DNA from: Chloroflexota bacterium
GTDB taxonomy: Bacteria > Chloroflexota > Anaerolineae > JAADDB01
Reading direction: 5' to 3'
Assembly: GCA_013154135.1 (NCBI GenBank)
Contig: JAADDB010000283.1
Location: 1-5,502, forward strand
DNA: 5,502 nt
The notes beneath the pieces are model-generated. The model saw nothing but the letters and a program-made list of their open reading frames with translations, had not been told where the DNA came from and searched no databases. Each line of letters opens with the position of its first letter. Position 1 is the first letter of the stretch. Made by a program: the position numbers and the translations under genes. Below are positions 5,396 through 5,502 of the stretch, piece after piece.

Positions 5396-5451
5396 GATTT
5401 GAGATATTGGATGTTGACCTGGTTGCCAAACTCGGTAGCACCTTGGCGGAA

Positions 5452-5486
5452 CACCGACGTATCGGTGGGCGCACTGCCGTGCGCCC
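5452..5486. repeat. Two abutting hairpins upstream of murA
   Basis: CACCGA (5452-5457) pairs with TCGGTG (5462-5467) around the loop CGTA. GGGCGCAC (5467-5474) pairs with GTGCGCCC (5479-5486) around the loop TGCC. The stems share base 5467. On the minus strand the second is preceded by GTAGG, giving the TAGGGGCG opening that I recall from dispersed palindromic repeats in Chloroflexota and cyanobacteria. It could be a mobile-type repeat or the terminator of a gene beyond the window edge; no T-run is present. Confidence 0.55.
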
Positions 5487-5502
5487 CTACCGTTCGTAAC
5501 CG

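Noticed and set aside
4122..5402. A 426-codon plus-strand open frame antisense to murA
   Set aside because: It mirrors the murA codons, has a composition typical of an antisense shadow and no recognisable domain, while the minus strand encodes an unmistakable MurA.
5404..5435. Possible murA promoter on the minus strand, TTGGCA with a 17-nt spacer and TATCTC
   Set aside because: The -10 matches only three of six consensus bases, and transcription would start almost at the Shine-Dalgarno, so it is not convincing.
5385..5474. Longer start for murA at the ATG at 5474
   Set aside because: The extra 30 residues are outside the family norm and are encoded by palindromic repeat DNA; the ATG at 5384 has a ribosome binding site and the conserved N-terminus.

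Overview
The window is GC-rich bacterial DNA that looks chromosomal, with compact housekeeping genes. It reads best as Chloroflexota (Anaerolineae-like, possibly thermophilic). That placement is an inference from three things: a secreted SdrD-type B-repeat protein with a C-terminal tail ending YIPILFR, GC-rich palindromic intergenic repeats, and heptamer AACGAGT-type tandem tracts. I recall all three as common in that phylum; no search was run.

Layout, left to right. (1) 1-470, minus strand: 5' part of an AlkD-family DNA alkylation repair glycosylase gene, cut by the window edge. (2) 496-1683, minus: exported protein with two SdrD/Cna-B-like domains and a fibronectin-III-like domain, 25 nt upstream of alkD and probably co-transcribed with it from an extended -10 promoter at 1814-1822. 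(3) 1684-2135: divergent intergenic region with that promoter and a plus-strand promoter at 2055-2083. (4) 2136-2531, plus: rsfS, ribosomal silencing factor. (5) 2533-2567: strong hairpin between converging genes. (6) 2583-3329, minus: class III sirtuin deacylase (cobB-like), starting 4 nt after the stop of (7) ndk, 3334-3783, minus. (8) 3784-4097: a 314-nt gene-free gap full of palindromic and heptamer repeats. (9) 4098-5384, minus: murA, which has Asp in place of the usual catalytic Cys. (10) 5385-5502: murA leader with two abutting hairpins.

Functionally this is a set of small, largely independent units. They cover cell-wall precursor synthesis (murA), nucleoside triphosphate balance and NAD-dependent protein deacylation (ndk-cobB), ribosome silencing (rsfS), and an exported protein paired with a base-excision repair enzyme. 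I do not see an undescribed multi-gene system here. The points most worth checking are the Asp-type MurA active site, the C-terminal tail of the secreted protein, the phased heptamer repeats, and the tightly coupled ndk-sirtuin pair.
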